Source of the DNA: Adiantum capillus-veneris
Lineage: Eukaryota > Streptophyta > Polypodiopsida > Polypodiales > Pteridaceae
Reading direction: 5' to 3'
Length of the DNA: 58,000 bases
Assembly: GCA_014529385.2 (NCBI GenBank)
Contig: CM043968.1
Location: forward strand, 28,919,513 to 28,977,512
Position numbers and translations under genes: made by a program. This document shows, piece by piece, positions 20,599-30,849 of this stretch (the stretch's first letter is position 1; each line of letters begins with the position of its first letter). The notes beneath the pieces were generated by a model. It did no database searches and was not told the origin of the DNA. It saw only the letters and a program-made list of their open reading frames with translations.

Positions 20599-20600
20599 GA
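20267..20600 (-). promoter_or_regulatory. PSMA1 5' flank: 5' UTR/promoter region with CT repeats
   Basis: Upstream of the PSMA1 start on the minus strand are CT dinucleotide tracts (20382-20408 and 20550-20591), a poly-C/G run (20498-20515) and a duplicated TAATGTGCTTCCAT motif (about 20367 and 20537), about 170 bp apart. CT/GA tracts near transcription starts are common in plants. I cannot place a TATA box or start site with confidence. Confidence 0.4.
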
Positions 20601-20805
20601 AGAAGCGAGAGTGGGAGAGAGACCTCTCAAAAGGGTTTGAAGCAAGAATTCTTCTCATTCCAATTTTTTGACTCGACCCAAAGGTCACTGCTTCAATCGA
20701 CCATAAAAAATTATACAATGCAAGAAGTATTTGTATATCAAGGCAAGTTTTGACCTTGGATGCTTGGATTGAGACCCCCATTGCATGATTGCTAAGGTAA
20801 ACTCC

Positions 20806-20852
<47 letters not shown>

Positions 20853-21507
20853 TGGTAGGGCTCTGATCTGCATACCTATTTTTGAACGTTATAACAACAC
20901 CGTTTAGTGTGAATTCTCTATTTGGCACCAGCAACAACGGGTATGAACCAGCTTTAGAATGAAGGGTTAACAAGTCAATCACACGACCACAAGACCATTA
21001 CAATAGCATAAAGCTTACCAAAGAGTGAGAGAGGGAGCATTGTATTGGCACATTGCATCCCAAGTTACATGTTTCAGGCTCGATCCACTTTTATGTCAAT
21101 GAAGATACAAACAACCATCATACATAAAACAACATTACTTAAATGGATGGTCCTATGAGCACCATACTCTCCTTCTTGCCATGACAAAGGCAGAGTGTTT
21201 ATTGTGGTGTGATTTATGTTGATTTGAATCAAGATGAGAGAAAGGCTGCTTAAAGTACCAATACATTGTATTTGAAACACTTGGCCTTGTTGTGTGATCA
21301 AAAGAAAAAGATAGTTAGAAGGGAGTGCCACAAAGAGAGCGTGCTAGAGAGAGAGAGAGAGCTCTTTGACATTAGCTTCTTTGCTACTTGCTTGCATTTA
21401 TTGCCCTAATTAAAGGAGGAGAGAGACAAGCTAGAAATAGAGTGCTAAAGGGAGCTCTCAAATAAACTCATACTTTGCCACCCATTTTAATCTATTGCAA
21501 TGGCTAA

Positions 21508-21557
<50 letters not shown>

Positions 21558-21730
21558 CACAAGGAACATTATAGTCTTAAAAAATAAATTTAAATTTGGA
21601 TACAAAACCTTTGAATAATATAAATCAATAGTATGACAGCAATTCATGATTAAGAGACCTCTTTCCCAAATTTAATAATGAAAGATAATTTACAAAGCTC
21701 TCAAATTCTAGCATTCACTCAAGCATCGGT
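20601..21730. other. Microsatellite-rich spacer
   Basis: GA tracts lie at about 20813-20850, 21343-21361 and 21511-21553. Between them is AT-rich DNA without a recognisable gene. Frames crossing the GA tracts are Ser-Leu or Arg-Glu artefacts. Confidence 0.7.
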
Positions 21731-22010
21731 ACTATATAATTGCAAGGTGGATCTAGGAGACACCAACCATTGATTCCACCTTCCAAGATAGACCAAGTGG
21801 TGGATCTTGGATGCACCCACCTTCCAAGACTTGGTTCGTATGGCCAAATAGTGGATCTAGGGTCTATCTATCCCACACATTTTGTTTTAAATTGCAAGAT
21901 GGTGGATCTATAAGACACCAACCATTGCATCCACCTTCCAAGAGTCAGCTGGAATGGCCAAGTTGAGGATCTTGGATGCGATCCCCTTGAGAAGGACATT
22001 GTCAATACAA
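21731..22010. repeat. Degenerate tandem repeat, about 151 bp
   Basis: ATTGCAAGGTGGATCT with GACACCAACCATTG and CCACCTTCCAAGA occurs at 21739 and again at 21890. A shorter related stretch lies between them (21795-21860) and a decayed tail follows to about 22000. Noncoding. Confidence 0.75.
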
Positions 22011-22150
22011 GGTGAGTTGCTTCCAAAAACAAAGCCCATTAGCTTCATTGTTCACGATTGGATAGGTCTCTTCATGTGTCGTGTTTTCATTGGGTGGTGG
22101 GATTGCACTCAAGGCCATGTTAGGTTTATGAGGACTTTATGATTATGTTT

Positions 22151-22590
22151 GCCTGTGCAATACTATCTGTAATGGAAACGGAGGCCGAAATGAGTCCAAG
22201 TGGAAATTCTAAGCAAACCTAGCTTGATGAGCCCTCACAAAGTATTTGTCGATTTGCTAAAGCTCACCAAAGCTCACCCAAATCGGAGAAAATGAGCAGG
22301 CAGGTGTTGGTGACACTGATAATTATGCTCGGGAGGACGACACAACCTGAATTGATACCAATTGTTGGAAATAGGGATGCAAGGAAACACACACAGCTTG
22401 GACAAGATGAAGAAGCTCAAGGCACACAACAGAGAGTGTATTGCTTAGTGCAAAAATGAAAGATAATTTAGCCCTAGAACGATGGGTGTGTATACAATGC
22501 ACAAGGGGGAAAACCTCCTAGTGAGGGGAAAAATGCCTCGACGGTCCTAAATGTGTTCACACACATTACTATCACATATTTATGGTAACC
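22151..22590 (-). mobile_element. Copia family T, fragment: 5' LTR plus leader
   Basis: The LTR (22373-22590, minus; plus-strand left end TGTTGGAAATAGGG) matches those at 34246, 43207, 45472 and 50112. A decayed primer site (GAATTGATACCA, 22359-22370) and leader (GGAAACGGAGGCCGAAATGAG at about 22169) match 49927-50109. The body of the element is missing on the left. It is a truncated relic. Confidence 0.8.
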
Positions 22591-22988
22591 GTTATTGGCC
22601 ATTAAAGAGGAAGAAGATAGAGAAGCAAGAGACATTTCATTACCAAACTTAGAACTTGAAATAGAAGGAGACAAAACATGAAAAAACAACTAACAAAGAA
22701 AACTTGCTCTATTCCATTACCAGAATCAAGCTAGGAAATGTACAAGTAAATATTGAGGGAGGGATATTTTCTCCCAATAGTATTACGTGCAAACCATTGG
22801 CATAAAACATCAAACGATTGTGCTCGTAGCTAGAGTGTAATGAAGGATGCAACCCATGTAACCATTCTTAGCCTAAAATCAAATCCGCCATATCCATGTT
22901 CACAACTTGGATATCTAGTGTCATACATTTTCCTTGCACTTTAAGGGGTTTCAAACGCCTTTAACTTGAGTGTCCCACACCTTGGTGT
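22591..22988 (-). pseudogene. G4 Ty3 remnant: protease end
   Basis: The minus strand at about 22930-22740 reads IQVVNMDMADLILG, stop, EWLHGLHPSL, SYEHNRLMFYANGLHVILLGE. This is the typical C-terminal half of a Ty3 retropepsin (ILG-x-DWL motif) and its linker. Copia B is inserted immediately upstream of it on this strand. The duplicated bases GGTGT are at 22984-22988. Confidence 0.65.
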
Positions 22989-23201
22989 TGTTGGGGTGGT
23001 AAAGACCAATGTGCCGCGCCTGAGTGTTGGGCGGTCGGAGACTAACCGGGAACTAACACTAACCATTCATTCTACATAAAAGAATAAGGACTCATAACCC
23101 TAACACTATTGTGTTTGGAGTCCACCCAAACCCGTGTCTCCTCTCTTCTTCTCTCTTCTCCATTGCTGCATACACATACATGCTCTCTCATGCGCACTTC
23201 A
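22989..23201 (+). repeat. Copia B 5' LTR
   Basis: Starts TGTTGGGGTGGTAAAG and ends GCGCACTTCA. It closely matches 32574-32789 with scattered differences, so the insertion is not recent. Confidence 0.95.
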
Positions 23202-23203
23202 AC

Positions 23204-23215
23204 TGGTATCAGAGC
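23204..23215 (+). other. Copia B primer binding site (tRNA-iMet)
   Basis: TGGTATCAGAGC lies two bases after the LTR end. Confidence 0.93.
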
Positions 23216-23452
23216 TCAAGGATTGGGAGCACCAATAGAGCTCAGCGGGGAGATAGGCGGAGAAGGAGCAAAAACTACAGCATGTTTTTGCATATCTATT
23301 TTGGCCTACCAAAACGTCTTCATTCAAGCTGATTCCCGCGAGTCCTAGCTGATTTCTCGTCCTCTTCAACTTTGTAGGAGAAATTTTTCTCAAAATCTTC
23401 ACCAATTTTGAGATACATCACTCAGACTGCTTGTAGGTCGTGAAGTACAAGC

Positions 23453-23642
23453 TGTTGGGGTATAGGCGCCTGTGCCTTGTCCGGCCGCCCAGAGTCTGGG
23501 CCCCACTGACTTGTATACTCTATACATAGCATAAGTGTATAGGGGGCTACTCACTCATTGAGTCTCCCCACCCATATCTGTGTGTCGTGTGTCTCCTTTC
23601 TGTCTCTCACTCTCCGTCTGTGGTGCTCCCCGATCCCCTTCA
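23453..23642 (+). repeat. Copia C 5' LTR
   Basis: 190 bp, TGTTGGGGTATAGGCGCC to ATCCCCTTCA. It differs from the 3' LTR (27631-27821) at roughly nine sites. Confidence 0.95.
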
Positions 23643-23644
23643 AT

Positions 23645-23656
23645 TGGTATCAGAGT
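23645..23656 (+). other. Copia C primer binding site (tRNA-iMet)
   Basis: TGGTATCAGAGT, one mismatch from the standard site, two bases after the LTR. Confidence 0.88.
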
Positions 23657-25586
23657 GACAGGTGTGAAACCGTAGATGGACGGCTTCGCGATGAACTCGT
23701 CGGCTATGGCGGAGAGGTCACAGATCTGAGCAAAGAAATAGAGGAGGCTTGTGGACAGCCATACAGAGGCTTGCAGGAGAGCTCTCAGGAGCTTCCTAGT
23801 GCTCACAGATCAGTCCACAGTTCCTCTACAGATCAGCCCACTGTGTACAACATTTTCCCTCTTCTCGGCAAGCTTTGCAATGGCTACATCGGCGACAGAT
23901 TGGAGCTTGGAGCTTCCATAGACATGGAAGCATTGTGAGATTGATGCATTCAGCTCACGCATCGAGGTGGGAAGAGAGTTTGAGCCTTTCTATGAGCTCA
24001 AAGAAGTAAAGAAGAAAGTCGTTTAGTTTTTGATAGTTTGACAGCAGTCCACTGTTTTGCTCATAATTTGAGCTACAAAGCTCCGATTTCAAAACTTTTT
24101 GGTTCAAAACGGAGCTGGCTTCAAGATCTATGACTTTGTAGAAGGAATCATTTTCTGATTTGGAGTGTAGGTGGGTCTGAAATTAAAAACACAGAGACTG
24201 TTTTTCAGGATAGTTTTGGGCTCTGTTGTTTTCTTTCCTGCAGACAGCTTACCCGTGCACACTGTAGGTAGCAGGCACATATGAGGTGTTACAAGATCGG
24301 GTTTGACTCCCAAGTACAGGTTAAGTCTAGTACTCCCACAGGTGTTGCCAGTTGCAGTTGAGTGGTTCTTCTGCAGTGTTGTGGCTTGCATACATGGTCT
24401 TTGAGCGGGTAATGCTTTATGTATGCTTATGTGGTGAGCAGTAGATCTTGTGAGCAAGTGCAGAGGTTTGTTGTGGATGACATATATGGTCACCTGTGGT
24501 ACTCTTTGTGAGCATTTGTTGAACACAGGTTTGCAGAGCTTATGCATGTATGTTGAGTGTAGTTTGATGCGCATTGATTGCTCATTGTATTGAGCTTGCA
24601 AGACAATGGTTATTTTGTGTTGATAGCCATTGTGCGTCGAAACTCTGGGGAAATTTTCTTAGGAGTTTTATGCGCATCATTTATGCAATCTAGGTAGAGA
24701 TTGTGGGTTGCACTCAGCATTTGCGTGCGGTGTTCTCTGCAGGTGGGAGATTTGTGCGTGTGTATGCATCGATACCGCAGAGTGTGGGCTTGGTGATTAG
24801 CTCACGGTTTGACAGTCGTACAGTTATCTTGGCACACTCATAGGAGTGAATATTGTGATGTATGCTTGTGTGGCTACGAGCTAGGTAGCCGGATTCGAGC
24901 ACTAATGACTTGAGATTTTTCAGCAGGTTTCAGCTATAGGTTTACAAGTTTACAGGCAAGTTTGAGGGCTTATTTGGGCGCTGAATTTTCAGCCATTGTT
25001 TCCTCTTTGCAGGTGTCCATGTATGGCTCAGTTGTAGGCTGATCTGGGACACGTTTGTGACTTGTTTATGCAACTGTTTAAGAGCTGAATTTTGGGGCTG
25101 ATTTGCAGCCATATTTTACACCCATACAGGAGCTTGGTTTACTCTACAGGAGCCTCGTACACTTGGCATTTGGGATTTGCATCATTGCCATTTGTGGAGC
25201 ACAATGTGGTTACACTACTGCGAGAGATTTTATGCGTGGATTCGCATGAGCATTGTAGGTGCTGGTGAGCTCTTTTTTTGAGAGCATTTTCTCGTTGCAA
25301 GTTGCTTCTTTTGGATCAGTTGAGTGCATTTCATTGCTACCGTACCTAGAGTAGAGTTACAGCTCTTGGTTATTTTTGACATTCACTTATGGTAGTCAAT
25401 ATGTGTGAGACTTTCAAGTCTAGGACAATGACTCATGAGAGACGGCATTCTCATTCGTGTCGACACTTGAGATGTTGGCATTGTGGTCACATAAGGCACA
25501 TTAGACGGCGATGCTTTCGTCGTATGAGACAGCACAGGAGATAGGCTAGTCTCAAGGATGCAGTAGATGCTATAGGCTCCGTTGAC
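23657..25586 (+). other. Copia C leader, noncoding
   Basis: 1.9 kb, rich in G and T, with many repeated TTGTGCATG-like words. Short frames on either strand (for example 24128-24601 minus) have no recognised domain. At this position a copia gag would be expected but is absent. Confidence 0.6.
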
Positions 25587-25946
25587 TTGACAGTTGCAGG
25601 ATCAGATACAGAGTCTGAGTACCCTAGTGACAATGAGGTCACATTTGCTTCCTGTATTACTCCTGATTTTTTTACGTCCGAGGATAGTGCACTTCTTTTG
25701 CAGTGGGTGCTAGACAGGGACGCTACTTTTCATGTCACTCTGTATCGTGACTGGTTCAATAGCTATTCTAGCAGAGTGCATGGTAGTGTGCGATTGGCAG
25801 ATGGGTCACTGCATGAGATTGCTGGTTCAGGAGATGTGAGACTGTCATTACCGAGCGGTGTATCGTACGTGCTTAGAGATGTGCGTCATGTGCCAGATTT
25901 GACGATGAGTTTGATCTCCGTTGGTCAGCTCAGAGATAGTGGATGA
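25587..25946 (+). pseudogene. Copia C protease remnant
   Basis: WVLDRDATFHVTLYRDWFNSY corresponds to the copia protease start (WVIDSGASFHVT in copia B at 29461). The catalytic Asp is kept but S-G has become R-D, so it should be inactive. LRDVRHVPDLTMSLISVGQL is the usual protease end. Just upstream, at 25470-25545, a decayed zinc-knuckle-like stretch can be read. Confidence 0.8.
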
Positions 25947-26126
25947 CGGGTATCGCTGCTTGAGCGATCTTTTGCGTTGCATTTGGGTTCGCTAGTGATT
26001 GCGAGAGGTGCTAGAGTTGGCACATGGTACCCATTGCACGTAGTACTGATGCGAGATGGTCGAGTCTCAATCTTGTTATAGCCATGCAGAGAGCGAGAGA
26101 CCCAGATAATATCTTTTGCTCATGGG

Positions 26127-26752
26127 TTGCAGGGTGCTTTGCATGGAGTGCAGAGTAGTGAGCTCACTGTGCACAGAGTTGGGGCACGACTTGAGCAGTC
26201 ACACAGAGAGGTGACAGAGTCAGATATGCATGCTTTGCTAGTGACTGAGCAAAGCAGAGAGTCAGTTGTGCGAGATACTTATATGCAGGATAGACAGGTA
26301 GAGCGGTCTTGCTCTAGTGGGTCACGACAGGAGGAAGTTGTGCAAGAGTCTATGCATAAGGAGTTAGAGCATGAGAGCTCTAGTGAGTCACAGCAGATTG
26401 AGTGGTCATGTTTGCAGTGGATGATTGCAGAGGAGGCTGAGACGTCAGCGATTATGCAGTCATTCCTTTCTATGCTCGACAGTGAGCATGGGGATATAGT
26501 TGTGCAGGATATAACTTCCAGCAGACACCTAGAGCAGCTGGTTTGCTCTGAGGTTGCACGACAGGTTGATGCGTCTTTTGCGGACAGTCAGGAGATGAAT
26601 GTGGCTGAGACGCCTTGTCAGTCAGAGATGTATATTGCCAGGGATATATATGTTGATGCATGCTCCATAGAGCTAGCAGGGCCCGCTAGCATTCCATCGG
26701 CATTCGGTGGTCTCATGTATGAGATGCTGACCTTGAGACCGGATATCGCAGT
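26127..26752 (+). CDS. Copia C unassigned acidic, Ser/Gln/Glu-rich frame
   Basis: About 209 codons open from the ATG to the Cassandra edge. The frame continues into the TRIM but that part is irrelevant. The first 180 residues are rich in E, S, Q and V with repeated short words (ESQQIEW, EVARQVDASF) and no known domain. The last 25 (FGGLMYEMLTLRPDIAV) are the end of a copia RT/linker (SLMYAMIATRPDIAV in copia B). It looks like scrambled or filler sequence joined in frame to an RT relic, not a host gene. Confidence 0.4.
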
Positions 26753-26960
26753 TGTAGGTCATGAGGGCAACAACTTCCCGGGAGGTCACCCATCCCAGTA
26801 CTGTTCCCGCGCATATGCGCTTAACTGTGACGTTCCACAAATTGGTCTAGCCATCCAGACCCCAAAACCTTAAGGTGTTAGGGACCTCCGTTCTAACCAA
26901 TTTATGCAAGCCTCATAGATAGACACCACTTTGTCACCACAAGTTGGGCTTACCCCAACA
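26753..26960 (-). repeat. Cassandra 3' LTR
   Basis: 208 bp, minus strand TGTTGGGGTAAGCCC to GACCTACA. By eye it is identical to 27150-27357. Confidence 0.95.
26773..26868 (-). ncRNA. 5S rRNA-like segment in Cassandra 3' LTR
   Basis: The minus strand contains AGTTAAGCG (box A area), GGGAACAGTACTGGGATGG and GGTGACCTCCCGGGAAGT, the last two matching the 3' half of plant 5S rRNA including box C. The upstream part (GGATGGCTAGACCA) is a weaker match to the 5S start. In the Cassandra family such segments can be transcribed by RNA polymerase III. Here that is inference. Confidence 0.85.
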
Positions 26961-27135
26961 ATCGCCCCCTTAAGCCAAACTTGGGACTTTCCCGTCCCCT
27001 TGAGTACCAACGTGTTCCGCCTTTTTCTAGGCTCAGAGGTTGAGAGCTTCAACGTGGCCGGGAGCTAGCTCAGAGGTTGAAGTCAACATCAACATGTCCT
27101 GTTCCACGGACTCAGAGGTTGGACTTTGAACCATG

Positions 27136-27147
27136 GCTCTGATACCA
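27136..27147 (-). other. Cassandra primer binding site (tRNA-iMet)
   Basis: Plus GCTCTGATACCA, hence minus TGGTATCAGAGC, two bases inside the 5' LTR. Confidence 0.93.
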
Positions 27148-27149
27148 GT

Positions 27150-27357
27150 TGTAGGTCATGAGGGCAACAACTTCCCGGGAGGTCACCCATCCCAGTACTG
27201 TTCCCGCGCATATGCGCTTAACTGTGACGTTCCACAAATTGGTCTAGCCATCCAGACCCCAAAACCTTAAGGTGTTAGGGACCTCCGTTCTAACCAATTT
27301 ATGCAAGCCTCATAGATAGACACCACTTTGTCACCACAAGTTGGGCTTACCCCAACA
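27150..27357 (-). repeat. Cassandra 5' LTR
   Basis: Second 208-bp LTR, with its own 5S-like segment at about 27170-27265 (minus). Reads identical to the 3' copy, pointing to a very recent insertion. Confidence 0.95.
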
Positions 27358-27359
27358 CT

Positions 27360-27616
27360 GCAGTGGAAGCATTTGCAGTTGGGGTTGTCAGTCGTTTGTT
27401 GACTGATGATGGCATAGTGCACGAGGGAGATATGCAGGTATTGCATACATACTTGCAGTACGTGTGCGGTACGTCTGGTGGTGTATGGACTTACACGGGA
27501 GCAGGACAACCGGATGCACACGATCACAGCCAGCTAGTGGGCATCGGTTGAGAGAGATTTTCTCTCGCCTTTTGTAGTCTTTAGACTAGGTTCCCTTGCT
27601 TAAAGGCACAGTCGCC
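27360..27616 (+). pseudogene. Copia C RT end/RNase H remnant
   Basis: Continues from RPDIAV with AVGVVSRLL and LHTYLQYVCGTSGG, a decayed copy of the GVVSRYM..RYLNGTK segment in copia B. The RNase H catalytic part is missing. Confidence 0.6.
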
Positions 27617-27630
27617 TTTAAGTGGGAGGT

Positions 27631-27821
27631 TGTTGGGGTATAGGCGCATGTGCCTTGTCTGGCCGCCCAAAGTCTGGGTGCCCACTGACTTGTATACTTT
27701 ATACATAGCATAAGTGTATAGGGGGCTGCTCACTCATTGAGTCTCCCCACCCATATCTGTGTGTCGTGTGTCTCCTTTCTCTCTCTCACTCTTCGTCTGT
27801 GGTGCTCCCCGATCCCCTTCA
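27631..27821 (+). repeat. Copia C 3' LTR
   Basis: TGTTGGGGTATAGGCGCA to ATCCCCTTCA, preceded by the polypurine tract at 27617-27630 and followed by the CAAGC duplication. Confidence 0.95.
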
Positions 27822-27826
27822 CAAGC

Positions 27827-28625
27827 TGCAGATTTTTACAGATCTGTTTTGACTTGTAAAAACAACATATTTGATGTCCATTCCCACTCTTCCCAACCAT
27901 TTTCGCATGGTCTACAACTTTGCAGAAGAAAGTTTCTGCAAATTTTGCACAGTTTGAGAGATATTCAGTTCAGACAGCAGTGTGGTCTACCTAAGTCGAT
28001 TCTTCTGCGTACAGGTTTTCGTTGCAGACTCTTTCTGCAATCTCCGTCACATGCATATTTGATGTAAGATCTTGAGGGTCTGTTACATCAAACAAACCGC
28101 TGCAACGGTTCCAGAAAAGGGTTTTTGTGGTTAATGTAAGATATTATGCGGTTTATATATTGTGATGGAAATATGCAAAGCCTATTGTTGAGGGTCATGG
28201 TAAGGTTTTATTGAGCTGGGGGATTCTCAAATGTGGAGATCCTTTTGGTGATATAGGTTTTGGAGCGAGCCGCTGACATCCCCATAGTTTCGGCATCGAC
28301 ATAGGATGTATGTTTATGCGGTTAGTGCAGTATTGGTGTGAATCTATTGACCCGGCATTGTTGGCATTGCTGTCATCTTTATGCGTGTGCGTTTGACAGT
28401 GTTCAGTTGGTCAGAGACACTCTTTTAGAGTTGGAGACACTGATAGTGACAGTTCTTTGAGATTCTATCTTGCCGATTTAGCCACTTTGATGAGCGTTTC
28501 AATCATTGTACACATTTGTTTTGGGTTTAGAAGTCAGTTTTGCAGGGGAGACTGCCGAAATTTTTCAGGTTTTCTATCATCTTCTTTAGTGCAGCATATC
28601 TATCACTTTTGTTCCTTGTCAAGTA
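27827..28625 (+). other. Copia B leader (continued)
   Basis: Continues the copia B leader interrupted at 23452. No gene is visible. The start of gag follows at 28626. Confidence 0.7.
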
Positions 28626-29076
28626 ATGGCTTCATCATCGGAGAACTCTTTGTTCAACACTGAGAAGTTAGATGGCACTAACTTCCCATTTTCAAAGGAA
28701 CAAATTTAGAATGTCTTAGTACAGACGAAGCATATCCAACCGATAAAGATGAAAGGGATAAAGCCTGAGGATATGGATGAGTATGATTTTCAGGAGTTGG
28801 ATGAGCTTGCCAGGTCCACCATCATGCTGACTTTGTCACAGAACGTGTACTTCAATGTGAATATGGAAAAGATTAGCTATGAGTTGTGGAAGAAGTTATG
28901 TGACTTGTATGAGAAGCAAAGTGCAGCATCACATGTTTATTGGCTGAAAAAGTTAGTTGATTTGAAGATGGATGAGGACACATCCATGTGAAACCATCTC
29001 AATGAGTTCAACAAAATTTAATCAGCTTTCTGCGCAGGGAGTCAATTTTGACAATTTGGTCAAAGCAATTTAACAT
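28626..29076 (+). pseudogene. Copia B gag
   Basis: Starts MASSSENSLFNTEKLDGTNF, the common copia gag opening, with a stop soon after (KEQI, 28709). It is open again from 28749 to 28991 (ELARSTIMLTLSQNVYFNV, SYELWKKLCDLYEKQ) and then hits further stops. The UBN2/copia gag pattern (W/LWxxLxxxYE) is clear. Inactive. Confidence 0.85.
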
Positions 29077-30009
29077 GTGCTGATGTTGAAGGAAGTTTGC
29101 TTACTGAAGAGGTTAGCAGGAAGAATCTTGATACTTCTTGTGATACTAGCAATGCTCTCGTTGTTCGTGTTCAAGGGCAAGCAGAATTGGAGAGCAAAAT
29201 CTCGTAGCAAATCACGTGGACAAAAAGACATTGAGTGCTATCATTGTCACAAAAAGGGTCATATGAAGAAAGACTGTCGAAAGTGGAAACATGAGAAAGG
29301 TGAAGACAAGAAGGAGGAAGAAGGCAAGACTAAGGAAGGCAGTATAAAGATTGAAGAGATCAACAATGTTTTTGTTGAAGATTCTGATAGAGACATTTAT
29401 CTCACATCTGCCATGGATTCAACATTTTTGGTTGCCACTGATAACTATGCTTTACAGGATTGGGTTATTGACTCAGGTGCATCGTTTCATGTGACTCCTC
29501 ACAGAGAGTGGTTCAATACCTATAATGCAACCCGTAAAGGTCATGTTCGTCTTGGCAATGATTTTGCTTGCGACATAGTTGGTGTTAGCGATGTGCAAGT
29601 GAAATTTCAGAATGGTTCTTCATTCATGCTCAAGAATGTGAGACATGTGCCGAAGCTTACCAAAAGCTTGATTAGTACAAGACAATTGGATGATGAAGGA
29701 TATTACTGCACATTTGGTGATAGTCCGTGGAAGATCACCAAAGGTTCTTTAGTGGTAGCACATGGTTCAAAGTCTGGGACTTTGTACATGCTACATGTAT
29801 CCAATGTTAAAAACCATGTAATTTGTATAACTGAGCAGCCAAGTGTTTCTTTGTGGCATCGCCGGTTAGGACATATGTCTCAAAAGGGAATGAAAATCTT
29901 GTCTCATTTTGGTTATGTTCTTGGCTTCAATTTCTCAGACTTTTCAGTTTGTGAGCATTGTCTTTATGGTAAAGAAACACAGTCACCACACAAAAGGGTA
30001 AGCACTTGA
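29077..30009 (+). pseudogene. Copia B nucleocapsid, protease and pre-integrase
   Basis: The first 40 codons of this open frame are out of register. The proper gag reading there is in another frame (LLTEEVSRKNLDTSCDTSNALVV), so a frameshift lies near 29195. After that come an SR-rich linker, the knuckle CYHCHKKGHMKKDC (29236-29277), the protease site WVIDSGASFHVT (29461 on, D-S-G intact), LKNVRHVPKLTKSLIS, and the pre-integrase zinc motif HRRLGHMS .. CEHCLYGK. It stops at 30009. This is the best preserved coding block of copia B. Confidence 0.9.
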
Positions 30010-30812
30010 AATTGTGAGCCATTAGAGTTAGTGCATAGTGATGTGTGTGGACCTATACCTAACGTATCCATGGGAGGTTCATTGTACTTTGTTACATTCA
30101 TTGATGACTTCTCAAGGAAATTGTGGTATATCCTCTCAGGAAGAAGGATGAAGTTCTTTCAAAATTTCAGAGTTTTGTGGCATTAGTGGAGAATCAGTCT
30201 AGCAAGAAAGTCAAGTGCTTAAGGTCAGACAATGGTGGTGAGTATGTCACCAAAGCCTTTTAGAATTTTTGTGATTCCAAAGGCATCAAAAGAGAGTTGA
30301 CTGCATTATATAACCCTCCACAAAATGGTGTTGCTGAGAGGATGAACCGTATTATACAAGAGAAGTTACGTAGCATGTTGTCTAATGCAGAGTTGCCTAA
30401 TGGATTTTGGGTGGAAGCGTTAGCAACTGTTGTCCATCTTATTAATAGATCTCCTAACAAGGCTTTAGTTGAGAAGGTACCTGAAGAGCTTTGGTATGGG
30501 AAGCCACCTTCTTACAAGCATATTAAAGTCTTTGGCTATGAAGCGTATTGCCATGTTCCAAAGGAGTTTTGAAGCAAGTTGACTCCTAAGTCAAAGAAAT
30601 GCATATTTCTTAGCTATGGCAATCCGAGCGAGATGGGATTTCGGTTATGGGATCCTGAAGCTAAAAAGATAGTTTGCAGCAATGACGTATACTTCAATGA
30701 AGAAAGATGCATAAGAAGCCTGTGTATACAGTGGAGGTCAGGAGAGTTATCTTCCAAGAAGATGGAATTATCCACAATAGAGCTGAAGTGCTTAATGTCA
30801 GACAACAAGTAA
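30010..30812 (+). pseudogene. Copia B integrase
   Basis: Reads LVHSDVCGPI, FVTFIDDFSRK (first catalytic D region), then loses frame. YNPPQNGVAERMNR and EKLRSMLSNAELPNGFW follow in another frame (30297-30572), then SYKHIKVFGYEAYCHVP, stop, KSKKCIFLSYG. The core is present but broken by at least two frameshifts and a stop. Confidence 0.88.
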
Positions 30813-30849
30813 GAATCCTCCTGTAGTTTAAGGTGTTGTTGAGGGACAA

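Larger units (their letters stand above)
26753..27357 (-). mobile_element. Cassandra TRIM retrotransposon
   Basis: 605 bp: two 208-bp LTRs that read base for base the same, about 189 bp between them, a tRNA-Met primer site and a polypurine tract (minus TAAGGGGGCGAT). No coding capacity. Each LTR holds a 5S rRNA-like segment, the hallmark of Cassandra elements. The target duplication is GCAGT (26748-26752 and 27360-27364), with two extra bases CT (27358-27359) left at the right junction. The original target, the GATATCGCAGTGGAAGC region of copia C, is clear. Confidence 0.93.
23453..27821 (+). mobile_element. Copia C, non-autonomous copia-type element
   Basis: Flanked by the target duplication CAAGC (23448-23452 and 27822-27826). 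LTRs of about 190 bp, a primer site and a polypurine tract (TTTAAGTGGGAGGT, 27617-27630, identical to copia B's). The inside has a long noncoding leader, a protease remnant, an unassigned acidic frame and an RT/RNase H end. Integrase and most of RT are absent. A Cassandra TRIM is inserted at 26753-27357. The LTR starts and polypurine tract indicate kinship with copia B. Confidence 0.95.

Noticed and set aside
20449-20982. 177-codon minus frame with Ser-Leu runs and a Gly run
   Set aside because: Made of GA microsatellites and a poly-C tract. No domain and no start context.
26773-26868. Genuine 5S rRNA gene
   Set aside because: Only part matches 5S rRNA and it lies in both LTRs of a TRIM with primer site and target duplication. 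It is a Cassandra element.
29077-29196. Apparent membrane segment (ILILLVILAMLSLFVF) at the start of a 310-codon frame
   Set aside because: It is gag read in the wrong frame. The proper frame gives LLTEEVSRKNLDTS, so the hydrophobic run is a frameshift artefact.
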